Below are positions 8,039 to 19,994 of a DNA stretch of 64,000 nt, one piece after another. A program made the translations under genes and the position numbers. Each line of letters begins with the position of its first letter. Position 1 is the first letter of the stretch. Source of the stretch: Pseudoduganella guangdongensis (GTDB lineage: Bacteria; Pseudomonadota; Gammaproteobacteria; Burkholderiales; Burkholderiaceae_D); the NCBI RefSeq assembly GCF_009857475.1, contig NZ_WWCJ01000011.1, positions 1 to 64,000 on the forward strand. Direction: 5' to 3'. The notes under the pieces are model-generated. The model was not told the DNA's origin and did no database searches. It saw nothing but the letters and a program-made list of their open reading frames with translations.

Positions 8039-8692
8039 ATGCCGACCACACAAGATATTATTGCCGCCCTGACGCCGCTGGCCGACGCCGCCCGCGCCCC
8101 GGCCATGCGCGCTTATATGCGCGACCAGTTTGATTTCCTCGGCATCGCCACCCCCGAGCGCCGCGCCGCAATAAAACCAATTGCCCGCGAGTTGCGCCAC
8201 GCCACACCGGCCGAATTAATCGCCCTGGCGCAGGAATTATGGGCCCTGCCTGAGCGCGAATATCAATACGCCGCGCTCGATATTCTCGCCGCGAATTGGA
8301 AGCAATTAAGCACGGGCGAGCTTCCGGAATTAATGGCCCTGGTGCAGCAGAAATCCTGGTGGGATAGTGTGGATGGCCTGGCCGCTATTATTGGCGATAT
8401 CCTGCGTGGCGAACACGACGGTATGGATGAGGCCCTCGCGCACAACGACTTCTGGGTGCGCCGTATCGCCCTGCTGCACCAACTGGGCTGGCGCGAGCGC
8501 ACCGACCAAGAGCGCTTGTTCCGCTACGCGCGCGCCTGCGCGCATGAGCGCGAGTTCTTCATCCAGAAAGCTGTCGGCTGGGCGTTGCGCGACTACGCGC
8601 GCCATGCGCCCGACGCCGTGCGCGCCTTCCTCGCCGGGCCGGGAACCAGCCTCGCAGCCCTAAGCCGTCGGGAAGCCGCCAAGCACCTGTAA
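8039..8692 (+). CDS. AlkD-like DNA alkylation repair protein
   Basis: A 217-residue all-helical HEAT-like repeat protein of the DNA alkylation repair family (PF08713). Characterised AlkD enzymes remove 3-methyl- and 7-methylpurines without base flipping. Family features seen: RAPAMRAYMRDQFDFLGI followed by TPERR near the N-terminus, ALDIL, the WWDSVDGLA segment and FWVRRIALL, then the FIQKAVGWALRDYA repeat and SRREAAKHL at the end. The start at 8039 keeps the conserved N-terminal part but has no visible ribosome binding site, because it lies right behind the preceding terminator's T-run. Translation may be leaderless or low. It converges on purL with a shared terminator. Confidence 0.88.
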   Translation: MPTTQDIIAALTPLADAARAPAMRAYMRDQFDFLGIATPERRAAIKPIARELRHATPAELIALAQELWALPEREYQYAALDILAANWKQLSTGELPELMALVQQKSWWDSVDGLAAIIGDILRGEHDGMDEALAHNDFWVRRIALLHQLGWRERTDQERLFRYARACAHEREFFIQKAVGWALRDYARHAPDAVRAFLAGPGTSLAALSRREAAKHL

Positions 8693-8748
8693 GCTGCACC
8701 TTGGCGCGATCGCGCCAGAAGCTGGCGTAAATCGGTGCCGGTGGGACG

Positions 8749-8778
8749 AAAAAAAGGCCGGGAATCCCCGGCCTTTCT
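8749..8778. terminator. Bidirectional terminator between the AlkD-like gene and purL
   Basis: Ten-bp stem AAAGGCCGGG (8753-8762) and CCCGGCCTTT (8767-8776) around AATC. An A-run lies on the left and a T-rich end on the right, so it can serve both converging transcripts. Confidence 0.88.
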
Positions 8779-8793
8779 TATCGCACCGGCGCC

Positions 8794-11700
8794 TTAGCCG
8801 ATGAACTTGCGGGCGTTGCCCCACATGCGCGCCCAAGGCGAATCCTCGCCCCAACCGTCTGGGTGCCAGGAGTTCTGCACCGTGCGGGAAACACGCTCAG
8901 GGTGCGGCATCATGACCGTGAAGCGGCCATCAGCCGTGGTCACCGAAGTCAGGCCGCGCGGTGCGCCATTCGGGTTATATGGATAAGCTTCGGTAGCTGC
9001 GCCTTTATTATCAATAAAGCGCAACGCGCCAATCGCCTCATTAATATTCCCGGTCTGGCTGAAATCAGCAAAACCTTCACCGTGCGCAATAGCGATCGGT
9101 GCCTGGGTGCCGGCCATACCCTGCAGGAAAATAGAAGGCGAATCCATCACTTCCACCATCGAGAAACGCGCTTCGAATTTCTCGGATTTATTGGTGGTGA
9201 ATTTAGGCCATGCATGCGCGCCTGGAATCAGCGATTTCAGGTTCGACATCATTTGGCAGCCATTGCAAATACCCAGGCCGAAAGTATCGGTGCGGTGGAA
9301 GAATTTCTGGAATTGCTCCGCCATTTCCGGATTAAACAGGATCGATTTAGCCCAGCCTTCACCCGCGCCCAATACGTCGCCATAAGAGAAACCGCCCACC
9401 GCGATAATGCCCTGGAATTCATCCAGAGAAACCCGGCGGGAAATCAGGTCGCTCATGTGCACGTCGACAGCGCTAAAGCCGGCGCGGTGCATGGCCCAGG
9501 CAGTTTCAATATGCGAGTTGACGCCTTGCTCACGCAGGATGGCGACACGCGGACGCACGCCGGTCGCCAGGAATGGCGCGGCAATATTCTCGTTCAGGTC
9601 GAAAGTCACCTTCGGCTGCATGCCAGGATCGGTTTCGTCCAGCAGGCGGTCGTATTCAGCATCGGCCGTGGCAGGATTTTCGCGGACGCGGGAAATACGC
9701 CAGCTGGTCTCGCTCCACAGGCGGTGCAGTTCTGCCCGCGGCTTGTTATAGATGATCTTGGCGTCGCGGGTGAATTCGATCACGCCCCGGTCGTTCAGCT
9801 TGCCGATGATATGGCTGCAGGCGCCCAGGTTGAACGAGCGCAGCACGTCCATCACAGCCGATTTTTCGTCGGCGCGCACCTGGATCACCGCGCCCAGCTC
9901 TTCGTTGAACAGCGCAGCGAGGGTCAGCTCGTTGCGGCGTTCGGCCACCTGGCCGGCCCAGTTCTTGGCATCGCCATGGTCCATGGTGCCTTCGGCGCCC
10001 AGGGTCAACATGTCCAGGTTGATGGACAGGCCGGCACGGCCGGCAAAGGCCATCTCCACCAGGGTGGCGTACAGGCCGCCGTCCGAGCGGTCGTGGTAGG
10101 CCAGGATCTTGCCTTCCTTGTTCAGCTGCTGGATGGCGTTGAAGAAACCTTTCAGGTCTTCCGCCGAATCCACGTCCGGCGCGGCATTGCCCAGCTGGCC
10201 CATGACCTGGGCCAGGGCGGAGGCACCCATACGGTTCTTGCCGCGACCCAGATCGATGACGATCAGCGAAGTTTCGCCCAGATCGGTGCGGATCTGGGGA
10301 GTCAGCGTTTTGCGCACATCGTATACCGGCGAGAAGCCGGAAACGATCAGGGACACCGGCGAAATCACCGCCTTGTCGGCGCCATCATCCTTCCAGGTGG
10401 TGCGCATCGACAGGGAATCCTTGCCGACCGGGATCGACAAGCCCAGCGCCGGGCACAGTTCCATGCCGACAGCCTTGACAGTGTCGAACAGGGCCGCATC
10501 CTGGCCCGGCTGGCCGCAAGCGGCCATCCAGTTGGCGGACAGTTTGATGTCGGAGATATCGCTGATTGGTGCCGCGGCCAGGTTGGTGACAGTCTCGCCC
10601 ACCGCCATGCGGCCCGACGCCGGCGCATCGATCACGGCCAGCGGGGTACGCTCGCCCATGGCCATCGCCTCGCCCACATAGCCGTCGTAGCTCAGGGTGG
10701 TCACGGCGCAGTCAGCCACCGGCACCTGCCATGGGCCGACCATCTGGTCGCGCACCGACATGCCGCCCACGGTACGGTCGCCAATAGTGATCAGGAAGCT
10801 CTTGTCGGCCACGGTTGGCAGCAGCAGCACGCGCTTGGCGGCCTCCTCCAGCTCAATACCGGTCAGGTCGATGGCCGGCAGCTCATTCTGCACGTGGTGC
10901 ACGTCGCGGTGCATCTTCGGTGGCTTGCCGAGCAGGACTTCCATCGGCATATCGACCGGGTTGTTGCCCATTTCCGGGTCGATCACCTTCAGCTGGCGCT
11001 CTTCGGTCGCCACACCCACCACGGCGAACGGGCAGCGCTCACGCTCGCACAGGGCCTGGAACAGGGCCAGGTCGCTCGGGGCGATCGCCAGCACATACCG
11101 TTCCTGGGATTCGTTGGACCAGATTTCCTTCGGCGCCATGCCGGACTCTTCCAGCGGCACCTTGCGCAGGTCGAAAATCGCGCCGCGCTTGGCGTCATTG
11201 GTGATTTCCGGGAAGGCATTGGACAGACCGCCCGCCCCCACGTCGTGGATCGAGATGATCGGGTTCTTGTCGGCCAGCTGCCAGCAGCCGTTGATGACTT
11301 CCTGGGCACGGCGCTCCATTTCCGGATTGCCGCGCTGGACCGAGTCGAAGTCCAGGTCGGCGGTATTGGTGCCGGTCGCCATCGAGGAAGCGGCCGAGCC
11401 GCCCATGCCGATGCGCATGCCCGGACCGCCCAGCTGGATCAGCAGGCTGCCGACAGGTATGTCGTTCTTGTGGGTGTGGGAGCCGGAAATATTGCCGATA
11501 CCGCCAGCAATCATGATCGGCTTGTGGTAGCCCATCACGGTGTCCTTACCACCGGCAAACTGCTGGCCGATGTTCTGCTCGTAGGTACGGAAATAGCCTG
11601 CCAGTACCGGGCGGCCGAACTCGTTCGAGAACGCGGCGCCGCCCAGCGGACCTTCGATCATGATCTGCAGGGCCGAGGCGATGCGCTCCGGCTTGCCGTA

Positions 11701-12837
11701 CACCTGGCTTTCGTCGCGCTTGCCGACCGGCGCGGTCACGCAAGCTGCGTTTTCCCAGGCTTGCACTGCGCCCGGGATCATCAGGTTGGAAACGGTGAAG
11801 CCGGTCAAGCCTGCCTTCGGCTTGGAGCCACGGCCGGTCGCGCCTTCGTCGCGGATCTCGCCGCCGGCGCCGGTGGAGGCGCCCGGGAATGGGGAAATCG
11901 CGGTCGGGTGGTTGTGGGTCTCCACCTTCATCAGGGTGTGCACCAGTTCGGTGGAAGGCGCGTACTCCTGGCCTTCACGCGGGTAGAAACGGGTCACTTC
12001 CGCGCCTTCGATGATCGAGGAGTTGTCCGAGTAGGCGACAACGGTACCGCGCGGGTTCTTCTCGTGCGTGTTCTTGATCATTTTGAACAGCGACTTGTCC
12101 TGCGCCACGCCGTCGATGGTCCAGTCGGCGTTGAAGATCTTGTGGCGGCAGTGTTCCGAGTTCGCCTGCGCGAACATCATCAGTTCCACGTCGGTCGGGT
12201 TGCGCTTGGCGTTGGTGAACGCTTCCAGCAGGTAGTCGATCTCGTCGTCCGACATCGCCAGGCCCAAGTCCGTATTCGCCTTTTCCAGCGCCATACGGCC
12301 GGCCCCCAGCACATCGATGGATTCCAGCGGCTTCGCTTCCAAGCTGCCGAACAGGCCGGCGGCCTGGTCCGGGTGGCGCAGCACGGATTCAGTCATGCGG
12401 TCGTGCAGCAGCGCGGCCACGGCTTGCGCCTGTTCCGCGTCCAGCTTTTTCGCCGCGCCCAGGCCGGTGCCCAGGATGCCGCCTTTCAGGTTGATGCGGT
12501 AGGCGACGCCGCGCTCCACCCGGTGGATATGGGCCATGCCGCAGTTATGCACGATGTCGGTGGCTTTGGAAGCCCACGGCGAAATGGTACCGAAACGTGG
12601 GATCACCACAAACTCTTCCACCACGCCGTCGGACTGTTCCGGCAGGGCTGGCTCACCATAGGTCAGCAGGCCGTTCAGGCGGTTCAGGTCGTCTTCGGAC
12701 GGGGCCGAGGCGGAATCCACAAAGTGGATATAGCGGGCTTGGACCGACGTAATGGCCGGCAAAACTGCTTGGAGTTGGTTGAGGAGGCGTTGGCTACGGA
12801 AGGAGGACAGGGCGTTGGAACCCGGCAGAATCAACAT
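8794..12837 (-). CDS. purL: Phosphoribosylformylglycinamidine synthase (FGAM synthase), large single-chain form
   Basis: A 1347-residue cytoplasmic enzyme for the fourth step of purine synthesis: FGAR + glutamine + ATP give FGAM. This is the large proteobacterial form with all parts in one chain: a PurS-like N-terminus (about 1-150), the linker and two AIRS-type halves (landmarks [19 protein letters not shown] near 310 and [11 protein letters not shown] near 800), and a C-terminal class I glutaminase domain (about 1055-1347) with nucleophile Cys in [11 protein letters not shown] and the His/Glu end in [10 protein letters not shown]. Length is as in E. coli PurL (about 1295) with small insertions. 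It stands alone, with 241 bases upstream that must hold its promoter. No PurR-type operator was recognised. Confidence 0.98.
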   Translation of the reverse strand: MLILPGSNALSSFRSQRLLNQLQAVLPAITSVQARYIHFVDSASAPSEDDLNRLNGLLTYGEPALPEQSDGVVEEFVVIPRFGTISPWASKATDIVHNCGMAHIHRVERGVAYRINLKGGILGTGLGAAKKLDAEQAQAVAALLHDRMTESVLRHPDQAAGLFGSLEAKPLESIDVLGAGRMALEKANTDLGLAMSDDEIDYLLEAFTNAKRNPTDVELMMFAQANSEHCRHKIFNADWTIDGVAQDKSLFKMIKNTHEKNPRGTVVAYSDNSSIIEGAEVTRFYPREGQEYAPSTELVHTLMKVETHNHPTAISPFPGASTGAGGEIRDEGATGRGSKPKAGLTGFTVSNLMIPGAVQAWENAACVTAPVGKRDESQVYGKPERIASALQIMIEGPLGGAAFSNEFGRPVLAGYFRTYEQNIGQQFAGGKDTVMGYHKPIMIAGGIGNISGSHTHKNDIPVGSLLIQLGGPGMRIGMGGSAASSMATGTNTADLDFDSVQRGNPEMERRAQEVINGCWQLADKNPIISIHDVGAGGLSNAFPEITNDAKRGAIFDLRKVPLEESGMAPKEIWSNESQERYVLAIAPSDLALFQALCERERCPFAVVGVATEERQLKVIDPEMGNNPVDMPMEVLLGKPPKMHRDVHHVQNELPAIDLTGIELEEAAKRVLLLPTVADKSFLITIGDRTVGGMSVRDQMVGPWQVPVADCAVTTLSYDGYVGEAMAMGERTPLAVIDAPASGRMAVGETVTNLAAAPISDISDIKLSANWMAACGQPGQDAALFDTVKAVGMELCPALGLSIPVGKDSLSMRTTWKDDGADKAVISPVSLIVSGFSPVYDVRKTLTPQIRTDLGETSLIVIDLGRGKNRMGASALAQVMGQLGNAAPDVDSAEDLKGFFNAIQQLNKEGKILAYHDRSDGGLYATLVEMAFAGRAGLSINLDMLTLGAEGTMDHGDAKNWAGQVAERRNELTLAALFNEELGAVIQVRADEKSAVMDVLRSFNLGACSHIIGKLNDRGVIEFTRDAKIIYNKPRAELHRLWSETSWRISRVRENPATADAEYDRLLDETDPGMQPKVTFDLNENIAAPFLATGVRPRVAILREQGVNSHIETAWAMHRAGFSAVDVHMSDLISRRVSLDEFQGIIAVGGFSYGDVLGAGEGWAKSILFNPEMAEQFQKFFHRTDTFGLGICNGCQMMSNLKSLIPGAHAWPKFTTNKSEKFEARFSMVEVMDSPSIFLQGMAGTQAPIAIAHGEGFADFSQTGNINEAIGALRFIDNKGAATEAYPYNPNGAPRGLTSVTTADGRFTVMMPHPERVSRTVQNSWHPDGWGEDSPWARMWGNARKFIG

Positions 12838-13078
12838 GGTTGGGGCGTGAAGAGTGCAGCGTGGCTGCGGATTAAAGGAATACTGTGCACGAGCTGACTG
12901 GTCTTGCTGTATTTCGATTTGCCGACATTATACTTGTTTCAGCTTAAGCTTCCCACCCTTATCCACCCTTCCCCGCTGAGAGTCTGATTGGCTCGAAAGC
13001 AACATTCGTCGCCATAGGGCCTGTTTTTTGCCTCCCCTTGGAGTATTCTCCCTCCTATAACAGCCTTTTGCCCTGAAA

Positions 13079-14689
13079 ATGCAAGAATATAGCGCCCTGT
13101 CGGTCCTGGTTATCGACCCCAACCAGCATATGCGCTCGGGTCTGCACAATATGCTGACCCAGCTGGGCATCACGCGCATCGAGCATGCCGTCAGCGCCGG
13201 CACCGCCATCCGCCACCTGGAGAAGAAGTCGTTCGACCTGATCCTGTGCGAATACGACCTGGGCAGCGAGCAGGGGCAGGATGGCCAGCAGCTGCTGGAA
13301 GACCTGCGCCACCACAAACTGATCCTGCCATCCGCCATCTTTATCATGCTGACCACCGAGGGCGTGTACAGCAAGGTGGTGAGCGCGGCCGAACTCACGC
13401 CGACCGACTACATCCTCAAGCCTTTCACGGTCGATGTGCTGGCGCAGCGCATCGCGCGCGCCGTGGATCGCCGCAGCGCCCTGCTCCCGGTGCACCAGAT
13501 GACCGAGCAAGGCCGCATGCGCGAAGCGATTTTGGCGAGCGAGGTGTCTGCCGCCGCCAATCCGCGCTATGCCACCGAATGCGGCCGCCTGCGCGCCGAA
13601 GCCCTTATGGCCTTGGGCGAAATGGCCCAGGCGGAAGCCATCTACCGCGAAATCCTGGAAGTGCGCCCGCTGGGATGGGCGCAGCTGGGCCTGGCGCGCT
13701 GCCAGAAGGAACAGGGTCAGTTGCCGGCGGCGCTGGAGACCTTGCAGCGGCTGGTGGACGAGAACCCCAAGTTCATGGCCGCGTATGACATGACCGCGAG
13801 CATCCAGCAAAGCCTGGGGCAGCCGGCCGAGGCCCGCGCGGCGCTGGAGGCGGCGGTCTCGATATCGCCGCATATGGTGCGGCGCTTGCGCCACTTGGGC
13901 CAGGTGGCGTTCCAGTCCGGCGACCTGGAGGCGGCGGAGAAGACCTTCAAGCAAGTGGTGGCCAAATCCAAGTATTCCGAATTCCGCGATCCGGAAGACC
14001 ATGTGAACCTGGTGCGCACACTGGTGGAGAAAGGCGACGCCAGCGCGGCGGCCAATGTCCTGCGCGACCTGGAGCGTTCCGCCCGGCCCGGCGCGGCCAC
14101 CGAAGTATGCAAAGCGTATTCGGCCGCCCTGGTGCAGGGCCTGAACGGCAAGGACGAAGCCGCGCGCACGGAGCTGGGCAACGCCTTGCGTGCCCTGGGC
14201 GACGCCCGCTCCATTTCCAGCGCCGTGAAAATGGGCCTGGCGCAGAACTGCCTGCAGCAAGGCATGGACGAACAGGGCATGGAATTGCTGGATGCATTGG
14301 CCGGCGATCCAGCCAGCGGCGTGTCGGAAGCCGACGCCCTCGCCGTCTACGAACGTGCCGGCCGCGCCGAACTGGCGCAAAACGAGGGTGACAGCGTGGA
14401 GCGTTACCTCGATGGCTTGGTGCGCCAGGCTGCGGCCTACAGCGGCCAGGGCGACCAGCGCGGCGCGATCCAGGTGCTGCAGGTGGCTGTGCGCCGCCGC
14501 CCCGAGAACGCAGGACTCATGTCCGCCCTCGCCTCCGCCATCCTGCGCCTGATGCTCGATAGCGGCTGGGAGACGGCGCTCGGGGAGCAATGCGCGGCCA
14601 TCCTGGTGCGCATGCGCAAAACCGATCCCCAGCATCCCATGCTGTCTGCGCTATCATCGCAGTATGTCACCCTGCGCGGTAAACAATAA
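13079..14689 (+). CDS. Response regulator receiver protein with TPR repeats, copy 1
   Basis: A 536-residue cytoplasmic protein. Residues about 8-130 form a receiver domain: phosphoacceptor D60 in LCEYDLG, the Thr/Ser switch in IFIMLTTEG and the conserved Lys in YILKPFTVD. The usual acidic pair near the N-terminus is reduced to one Asp (VIDPNQ). The rest (about 135-520) is helical with repeated TPR-like units such as LMALGEMAQAEAIYREIL and GQVAFQSGDLEAAEKTFKQV. There is no DNA-binding or catalytic output domain, so output is probably by protein-protein contact. A close paralogue starts 12 bases after the stop. No histidine kinase gene is nearby. The pathway it belongs to is unknown. Confidence 0.9.
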   Translation: MQEYSALSVLVIDPNQHMRSGLHNMLTQLGITRIEHAVSAGTAIRHLEKKSFDLILCEYDLGSEQGQDGQQLLEDLRHHKLILPSAIFIMLTTEGVYSKVVSAAELTPTDYILKPFTVDVLAQRIARAVDRRSALLPVHQMTEQGRMREAILASEVSAAANPRYATECGRLRAEALMALGEMAQAEAIYREILEVRPLGWAQLGLARCQKEQGQLPAALETLQRLVDENPKFMAAYDMTASIQQSLGQPAEARAALEAAVSISPHMVRRLRHLGQVAFQSGDLEAAEKTFKQVVAKSKYSEFRDPEDHVNLVRTLVEKGDASAAANVLRDLERSARPGAATEVCKAYSAALVQGLNGKDEAARTELGNALRALGDARSISSAVKMGLAQNCLQQGMDEQGMELLDALAGDPASGVSEADALAVYERAGRAELAQNEGDSVERYLDGLVRQAAAYSGQGDQRGAIQVLQVAVRRRPENAGLMSALASAILRLMLDSGWETALGEQCAAILVRMRKTDPQHPMLSALSSQYVTLRGKQ

Positions 14690-14701
14690 GAGACAGAATC
14701 A

Positions 14702-16339
14702 ATGCAATCGTATAGCGACCTGTCGGTGTTGATCATCGACCCCAACCCGGCCATGCGGGGCAACCTGCATAATATGCTGAACCAGGCCTCGATCACGCGC
14801 ATCGAGTATGCCGTCAGCTCCGGCACGGCGATCCGCCAACTGGGGAACAAGCGTTTCGACGTGATCCTGTGCGAGTACGACCTTGGCAACGGCAGCGAGG
14901 ACAGCGGCCAGGATGGCCAGCAACTGCTGGAAGACCTGCGCAACCACAAGCTGATCGACCGTTCGACCATTTTCATCATGCTGACCTCGGAAGCGGTGCA
15001 AAGCAAGGTCATGGGCGCGGCCGAACTGACGCCGACCGACTATGTGCTGAAACCCTTCACTGTGGATGGCCTGATGCAGCGCATTGCGCGCGCGGTCGAC
15101 CGGCGCGCGGTATTCATGCATATCTACCAGCTGATTGCCCAGGGCCAGCAGCGCGAGGCGATTGCCGCCTGCCAGGAGGCAGAAGCCAGCAATCCACGCT
15201 TTGCCACCGACTTCGCGCGCCTGCGCGCGGAAATGCATGTCGAGCTGGGCGAGCTGGCCGATGCCGTGCTGGTCTACCAGACCGCACTGGCCGGCCGTCA
15301 GCTGGGCTGGGCGCAACTGGGCCTGGCGCGCTGCCAGTTCGGCCTTGAGCGCTACGACGATGCCATGCAAACCCTGGAGCGCGCGCTGGAAGGCAATCCC
15401 AACCTGATGGGCGCTTACGATCTGCTGGCGCGCACTTATGTGGCCATGGGCCAGGCCCCGCAGGCGAAGAAGATCCTGGAGGATGCGGTGGCGATGTCGC
15501 CCAACCTGGTGCACCGCCTGCGCCATTTGGGCGAAGTCTCCTACGAGACAGGCGACATCACGGCAGCGGAAAAAGCCTTCCGCCAGGTGGTGGCCAAGGC
15601 GCGCTATTCGGAGTTCCGCGACCCCGAGGACCATGTCAACCTGGTACGCGCGCTGGTGCGCAAGGGCGACGTCAACCAGGCATCGAACGTGATCCGCGAT
15701 ATGGAGCGCACCCTGCGCGCCAGCGCCAATACAGAAGTCTGCAAGCACATCTCCTCCGCCCTGCTGCTGGATGTGACGGGCCACGCGACGGAAGCTGCGT
15801 CCGAACTGTCGAATGCCGTGACGGCGGTCGGCATGGCGCGCGGCCTGTCGAACCAGTTGCGCATCGGGCTGGTGAATTCCTGCCTCAAGCACCGCCTGGA
15901 CAAGGATGCGGCCGATGTCGTCATGCATATGATGAACGACAACGACAAGCCGATCACGATGGAGGAAGCGGTCGGCGTGTTTGAAAAGGCCGGCCGGCAC
16001 GACCTGGCGCGCGGCGTGGGCGACAAGATCGACAACGTCATGCAGGAACTGGTCACCGAGGCGGAAGCCATGGCGCGCCAGGGTGACCACCGCGCCGCCG
16101 TGGCAACGCTGCACCAGGCGCTGCGCCGCACGCCGGGCAACCTCAAGGTGCTGTATGCCGCCGTGGGCGCCATTCTGCGCCAGCTGGACGAACTGGGCTG
16201 GGAGGCGCCGCTGGGCGAGCAGGCCGGCACGCTGATCAACCGCATCCGCCGCCTGGATCCGGACAGCCCGGCACTGGAAGCCTTGCTGATCCAGTACGCC
16301 GGCACCCAGCGCAAGTACGGTATTTCGACCACGGCCTAA
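14702..16339 (+). CDS. Response regulator receiver protein with TPR repeats, copy 2
   Basis: A 545-residue paralogue of the preceding gene, aligned over its full length: receiver domain with D60 in LCEYDLG, switch in IFIMLTSEA and Lys in YVLKPFTVD; again only one N-terminal acidic residue (IIDPNP). The loop after D60 is 4 residues longer ([12 protein letters not shown]). The TPR part shares landmarks such as [27 protein letters not shown] and [18 protein letters not shown]. The spacing of 12 bases from copy 1 implies one transcript. The stop overlaps by 4 bases the stop of the convergent 5-oxoprolinase gene. Confidence 0.9.
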   Translation: MQSYSDLSVLIIDPNPAMRGNLHNMLNQASITRIEYAVSSGTAIRQLGNKRFDVILCEYDLGNGSEDSGQDGQQLLEDLRNHKLIDRSTIFIMLTSEAVQSKVMGAAELTPTDYVLKPFTVDGLMQRIARAVDRRAVFMHIYQLIAQGQQREAIAACQEAEASNPRFATDFARLRAEMHVELGELADAVLVYQTALAGRQLGWAQLGLARCQFGLERYDDAMQTLERALEGNPNLMGAYDLLARTYVAMGQAPQAKKILEDAVAMSPNLVHRLRHLGEVSYETGDITAAEKAFRQVVAKARYSEFRDPEDHVNLVRALVRKGDVNQASNVIRDMERTLRASANTEVCKHISSALLLDVTGHATEAASELSNAVTAVGMARGLSNQLRIGLVNSCLKHRLDKDAADVVMHMMNDNDKPITMEEAVGVFEKAGRHDLARGVGDKIDNVMQELVTEAEAMARQGDHRAAVATLHQALRRTPGNLKVLYAAVGAILRQLDELGWEAPLGEQAGTLINRIRRLDPDSPALEALLIQYAGTQRKYGISTTA

Positions 16340-19300
16340 GCTTCGGGGCCGTAGCCCCCGCCACCAGGCGTTTCCACCACAAAGATGTCGCCTGGCTGCA
16401 TATCGGTCTTGCCGATGTGGCCCAACTGCTCGCTGCTGCCGTCCGCGCGCAGCACCGTATTGCGGCCCAGGGCGCCGGGCGCACCACCCGCCATGCCGAA
16501 CGGGGCGTGGATGCGGTTGTTGGACAGGATGGCGGCCGTCATCGCTTCCAGGAAGCGCACTTTGCGCACGCCGCCGCTGCCGCCATGCCAGCGGCCAGCG
16601 CCGCCCGAGCCCTTGCGGATCTCGTAGCTCTCCAGCCGCACCGGGAAGCGGAATTCCAGGATTTCCGGGTCGGTCAGGCGCGAATTGGTCATATTCGTTT
16701 GCACCACATCCGTGCCGTGGAAGCCTTCGCCCGCGCCGGAGCCGCCGCTAATGGTTTCGTAATACTGGTACTTGGCGTTGCCGAAGGTGAAGTTATTCAT
16801 CGTGCCCTGCGATGCGCCCTGCACGCCCAGCGCGCCGTACAAGGCGTTGGTGATGCAGGTCGAGGTTTCGACATTGCCCGACACGACCGAGGCGGGATAA
16901 TGCGGATTCAGCATCGAGCCGGGGGGAATAATCACGTGCAGCGGCTTGAGGCAGCCGGCGTTCAGCGGAATATCGTCGTTCACCAGGGTGCGGAAAACAT
17001 AGAGCACGGCCGCCATGCACACAGCCGACGGCGCGTTGAAATTGTTGTCCAGCTGGCCGGAGGTGCCGGTGAAGTCGATTTCCGCGCTGCGCTCGGCGGC
17101 ATTGACGCGCAGCGCAACACGAATCACGGCGCCATTATCCAGTTGTAATTCATAGCTGCCGTCGCGCAGGGCCGAGATGACGCGGCGCACCGCCTCCTCG
17201 GCGTTGTCCTGCACGTGGCCCATATAAGCGCGCACCACCTCCAGCCCGAAATGCGCCACCATGCGGCGCAGTTCTTCCACGCCCTTCTGGTTGGCGGCCA
17301 CCTGGGCGCGCAGATCGGCCATATTCTGGTCGGGATTGCGCGCCGGATAGCGCGCGCCGGCCAGCAGGGCGCGCGCTTCGGCGTCGCGCAGTTGGCCGCC
17401 GGCGGCGCCATCGACCAGTTTGAAGTTGTTGATCAGGACGCCCTCTTCCTCGATGCTGCGCGAATCGGGCGGCATCGAACCGGGCGTGCTGCCGCCGATG
17501 TCGGCATGGTGGCCGCGCGAGCCCACATAGAACAGGATCTCGCGCTCCGCCTCATCGAATACCGGCGTGATCACGGTGACGTCCGGCAGATGGGTGCCGC
17601 CGTTGTACGGGTCGTTGAGCATGTACACGTCGCCCGGCTGCATCTTGCCGGCATTCTGCCGCATCACGGTCTTGATGCTCTCGCCCATGGAGCCAAGGTG
17701 CACCGGCATGTGCGGCGCATTGGCGATCAGGTTGCCGCCCGCATCGAAGATGGCGCAACTGAAGTCCAGGCGCTCCTTGATGTTGACCGAGTAGGCAGTG
17801 TTCTGCAGGCGCAGCCCCATTTGCTCGGCGATCGACATGAACAGGTTGTTGAAGATCTCCAGCATCACCGGGTCGGCGCTGGTGCCGATGGCGCGGCGCT
17901 GCGGCAGCGCTTCAACGCGTGTCAGCACCAGGTGGTCTTGCGGCGTGACCTCGGCCTGCCAGCCCTGCTCCACGATGGTGGTGGCATTGGCTTCCGCGAT
18001 GATGGCCGGGCCCTTGATGATGTCGCCGATGCGTGTGGTGTCGCGTTTGAACAAACCGGTGTCATGCCACTGGCCCGCGCTATACATACGCACCAGTTGT
18101 GTCGGCGCCAGCGCCGCCTGGCGCGGCGCCTGTTGCGGCAGCGCTTCGGCCGGGGCGTCGGACTTGCCGATCGCCTCCACCGAGACCGCCTCCACCACCA
18201 GGGCCTTGGCCGGCATCAGGAAGGAGAAGCGTTTGCGGTAGGCGGCCTCGAACTGCGCCTGCATGCTTTCAATACTGTCGAATAACACCAGCAAGGCCGA
18301 ATCGGTGCCTTCGTAGCGCAAATGCGCGCGCCGGATCACGCTGATACGCTGGTCGGCGACGCCTTGCGCGTGCAGGGCGGCCACGGCCTCTCCGGCCAGG
18401 CTTGCCAAACGCGCTTCCAGCGCGGGCAGCGCCTCCGGCGCCAGGCGCAGCTCGACCGCGCTTTCGCGCATGGCGGTCTGGTCGGCCAGGCCCATGCCGT
18501 AGGCCGACAGCACGCCGGCCAGCGAGTGGATGAAGACCGTCTTCATGCCCAGCGCGTCGGCCACCAGGCAGGCGTGCTGCCCGCCCGCGCCGCCAAAGCT
18601 GGTCAGGGCGTACTCGGTCACATCGTGGCCGCGCTGGACGGAAATCTGTTTGATGGCGTTGGCCATATTGCCGACCGCGATCTCAATAAAGCCTTCGGCG
18701 ACTTTCTCCGGGGTGGTGGCGGCGCCGGTGGCGGACGCGATCTCGGCGGCCATGGCGGTAAACTTTTCGCGCACGATTGCCGCATCCAGCGCCTGGCTGC
18801 CATCGCTGCCGAACAGTTTAGGGAAGAAGCCGGGCTGGATCTTGCCCAGCATGACATTGCAATCGGTGACCGCCAACGGGCCGCCACGGCGGTAACTGGC
18901 GGGGCCGGGGTCGGCGCCCGCGCTATCAGGCCCCACGCGGAAGCGGCTGCCGTCGAAATGCAGGATCGATCCGCCGCCCGCCGCCACGGTGTGGATGCTC
19001 ATCATCGGCGCGCGCATGCGCACACCCGCCACCTGGGTCTCGAAAACGCGTTCAAACTCACCGGAGAAATGCGACACATCGGTCGAGGTGCCGCCCATAT
19101 CGAAGCCGATCACCTTTTCGAACCCGGCGGCGCGGCTGGCGCGCACCATGCCGACAATGCCGCCGGCCGGGCCGCTCAGGATGGAATCCTTGCCCTGGAA
19201 GGTGCGGGCGTCGGTCAGGCCGCCGTTCGATTGCATGAACTGCAGGTTCACGCCGGGCAGCTCGGACGCCACCTGGTCCACATAGCGGCGCAGGATGGGC

Positions 19301-19941
19301 GACAGGTAGGCGTCGACCACCGTGGTGTCGCCGCGCGCGACCAGTTTCATCATCGGGCTGACCTGGTGCGAAACAGAAACCTGGGTATAGCCGATGTCGC
19401 GCGCAATCGCCGCCAGCGCGGCCTCGTGTGCGGTGTAGCGATAGCCGTGCATCAGCACAATGGCGATGGAGCGCAGGCCCTGGTCGAACTGCGCCTGCAA
19501 CGCGGCCCGCGCGGCGCTTTCGTCGAGCGCCTGTACGATGTCGCCGTGCGCGCCCATGCGCTCATTGATTTCCACTGCCTGCTGGTAGAGCAATTCGGGC
19601 AGCACGATATGGCGGTCGAACAAGCGCGGCCTGTTTTGGTAGGCGATGCGCAGGGCGTCGCGGAAACCGCGCGTGATGGCCAGCACGGTGGGCTCGCCCT
19701 TGCGTTCGAGCAGGGCGTTGGTGGCAACCGTAGTGCCCATCTTGACCGCCTCCACCTGCGCCACGGGAATCGGGCCGCCGGCGGCGACGCCAAGCAGGTG
19801 GCGGATGCCGGCAAGCGCGGCGTCGCGGTAGTGTTCGGGGCTTTCGGACAGGAGCTTGTGGGTGGTCAGGCTGCCATCCGGGCGGCGCGCCACGATATCG
19901 GTGAACGTGCCGCCACGGTCGATCCAGAATTGCCAGTCCAT
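16336..19941 (-). CDS. Hydantoinase/5-oxoprolinase family protein (fused HyuA-HyuB)
   Basis: A 1201-residue ATP-dependent amidohydrolase with both subunits fused, as in eukaryotic and many bacterial 5-oxoprolinases (5-oxo-L-proline + ATP to glutamate). HyuA-type actin-like part: residues about 1-680, with the phosphate motif [16 protein letters not shown] at the start, then GPAGGIVGM and [14 protein letters not shown]. HyuB-type part: about 700-1190, starting [17 protein letters not shown], with [31 protein letters not shown] and the C-terminal GGGGYGPEA. The fused form and length (about 1,200-1,290 in relatives) favour 5-oxoprolinase, but N-methylhydantoinase and related substrates cannot be excluded. 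It is divergent from nnr with only 53 bases between the start codons. Confidence 0.92.
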   Translation of the reverse strand: MDWQFWIDRGGTFTDIVARRPDGSLTTHKLLSESPEHYRDAALAGIRHLLGVAAGGPIPVAQVEAVKMGTTVATNALLERKGEPTVLAITRGFRDALRIAYQNRPRLFDRHIVLPELLYQQAVEINERMGAHGDIVQALDESAARAALQAQFDQGLRSIAIVLMHGYRYTAHEAALAAIARDIGYTQVSVSHQVSPMMKLVARGDTTVVDAYLSPILRRYVDQVASELPGVNLQFMQSNGGLTDARTFQGKDSILSGPAGGIVGMVRASRAAGFEKVIGFDMGGTSTDVSHFSGEFERVFETQVAGVRMRAPMMSIHTVAAGGGSILHFDGSRFRVGPDSAGADPGPASYRRGGPLAVTDCNVMLGKIQPGFFPKLFGSDGSQALDAAIVREKFTAMAAEIASATGAATTPEKVAEGFIEIAVGNMANAIKQISVQRGHDVTEYALTSFGGAGGQHACLVADALGMKTVFIHSLAGVLSAYGMGLADQTAMRESAVELRLAPEALPALEARLASLAGEAVAALHAQGVADQRISVIRRAHLRYEGTDSALLVLFDSIESMQAQFEAAYRKRFSFLMPAKALVVEAVSVEAIGKSDAPAEALPQQAPRQAALAPTQLVRMYSAGQWHDTGLFKRDTTRIGDIIKGPAIIAEANATTIVEQGWQAEVTPQDHLVLTRVEALPQRRAIGTSADPVMLEIFNNLFMSIAEQMGLRLQNTAYSVNIKERLDFSCAIFDAGGNLIANAPHMPVHLGSMGESIKTVMRQNAGKMQPGDVYMLNDPYNGGTHLPDVTVITPVFDEAEREILFYVGSRGHHADIGGSTPGSMPPDSRSIEEEGVLINNFKLVDGAAGGQLRDAEARALLAGARYPARNPDQNMADLRAQVAANQKGVEELRRMVAHFGLEVVRAYMGHVQDNAEEAVRRVISALRDGSYELQLDNGAVIRVALRVNAAERSAEIDFTGTSGQLDNNFNAPSAVCMAAVLYVFRTLVNDDIPLNAGCLKPLHVIIPPGSMLNPHYPASVVSGNVETSTCITNALYGALGVQGASQGTMNNFTFGNAKYQYYETISGGSGAGEGFHGTDVVQTNMTNSRLTDPEILEFRFPVRLESYEIRKGSGGAGRWHGGSGGVRKVRFLEAMTAAILSNNRIHAPFGMAGGAPGALGRNTVLRADGSSEQLGHIGKTDMQPGDIFVVETPGGGGYGPEA

Positions 19942-19994
19942 GCCCTGCCTCGCGCTAGTCGTGAAGCCGCTATTGTAGTGCTAGAATTGCCGGC

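Noticed and set aside
8863-12897. 1344-codon open frame antisense to purL
   Set aside because: It is a shadow of a long GC-rich gene. The translation is rich in His, Arg and Gln with no domain order, whereas PurL on the other strand is complete and unmistakable.
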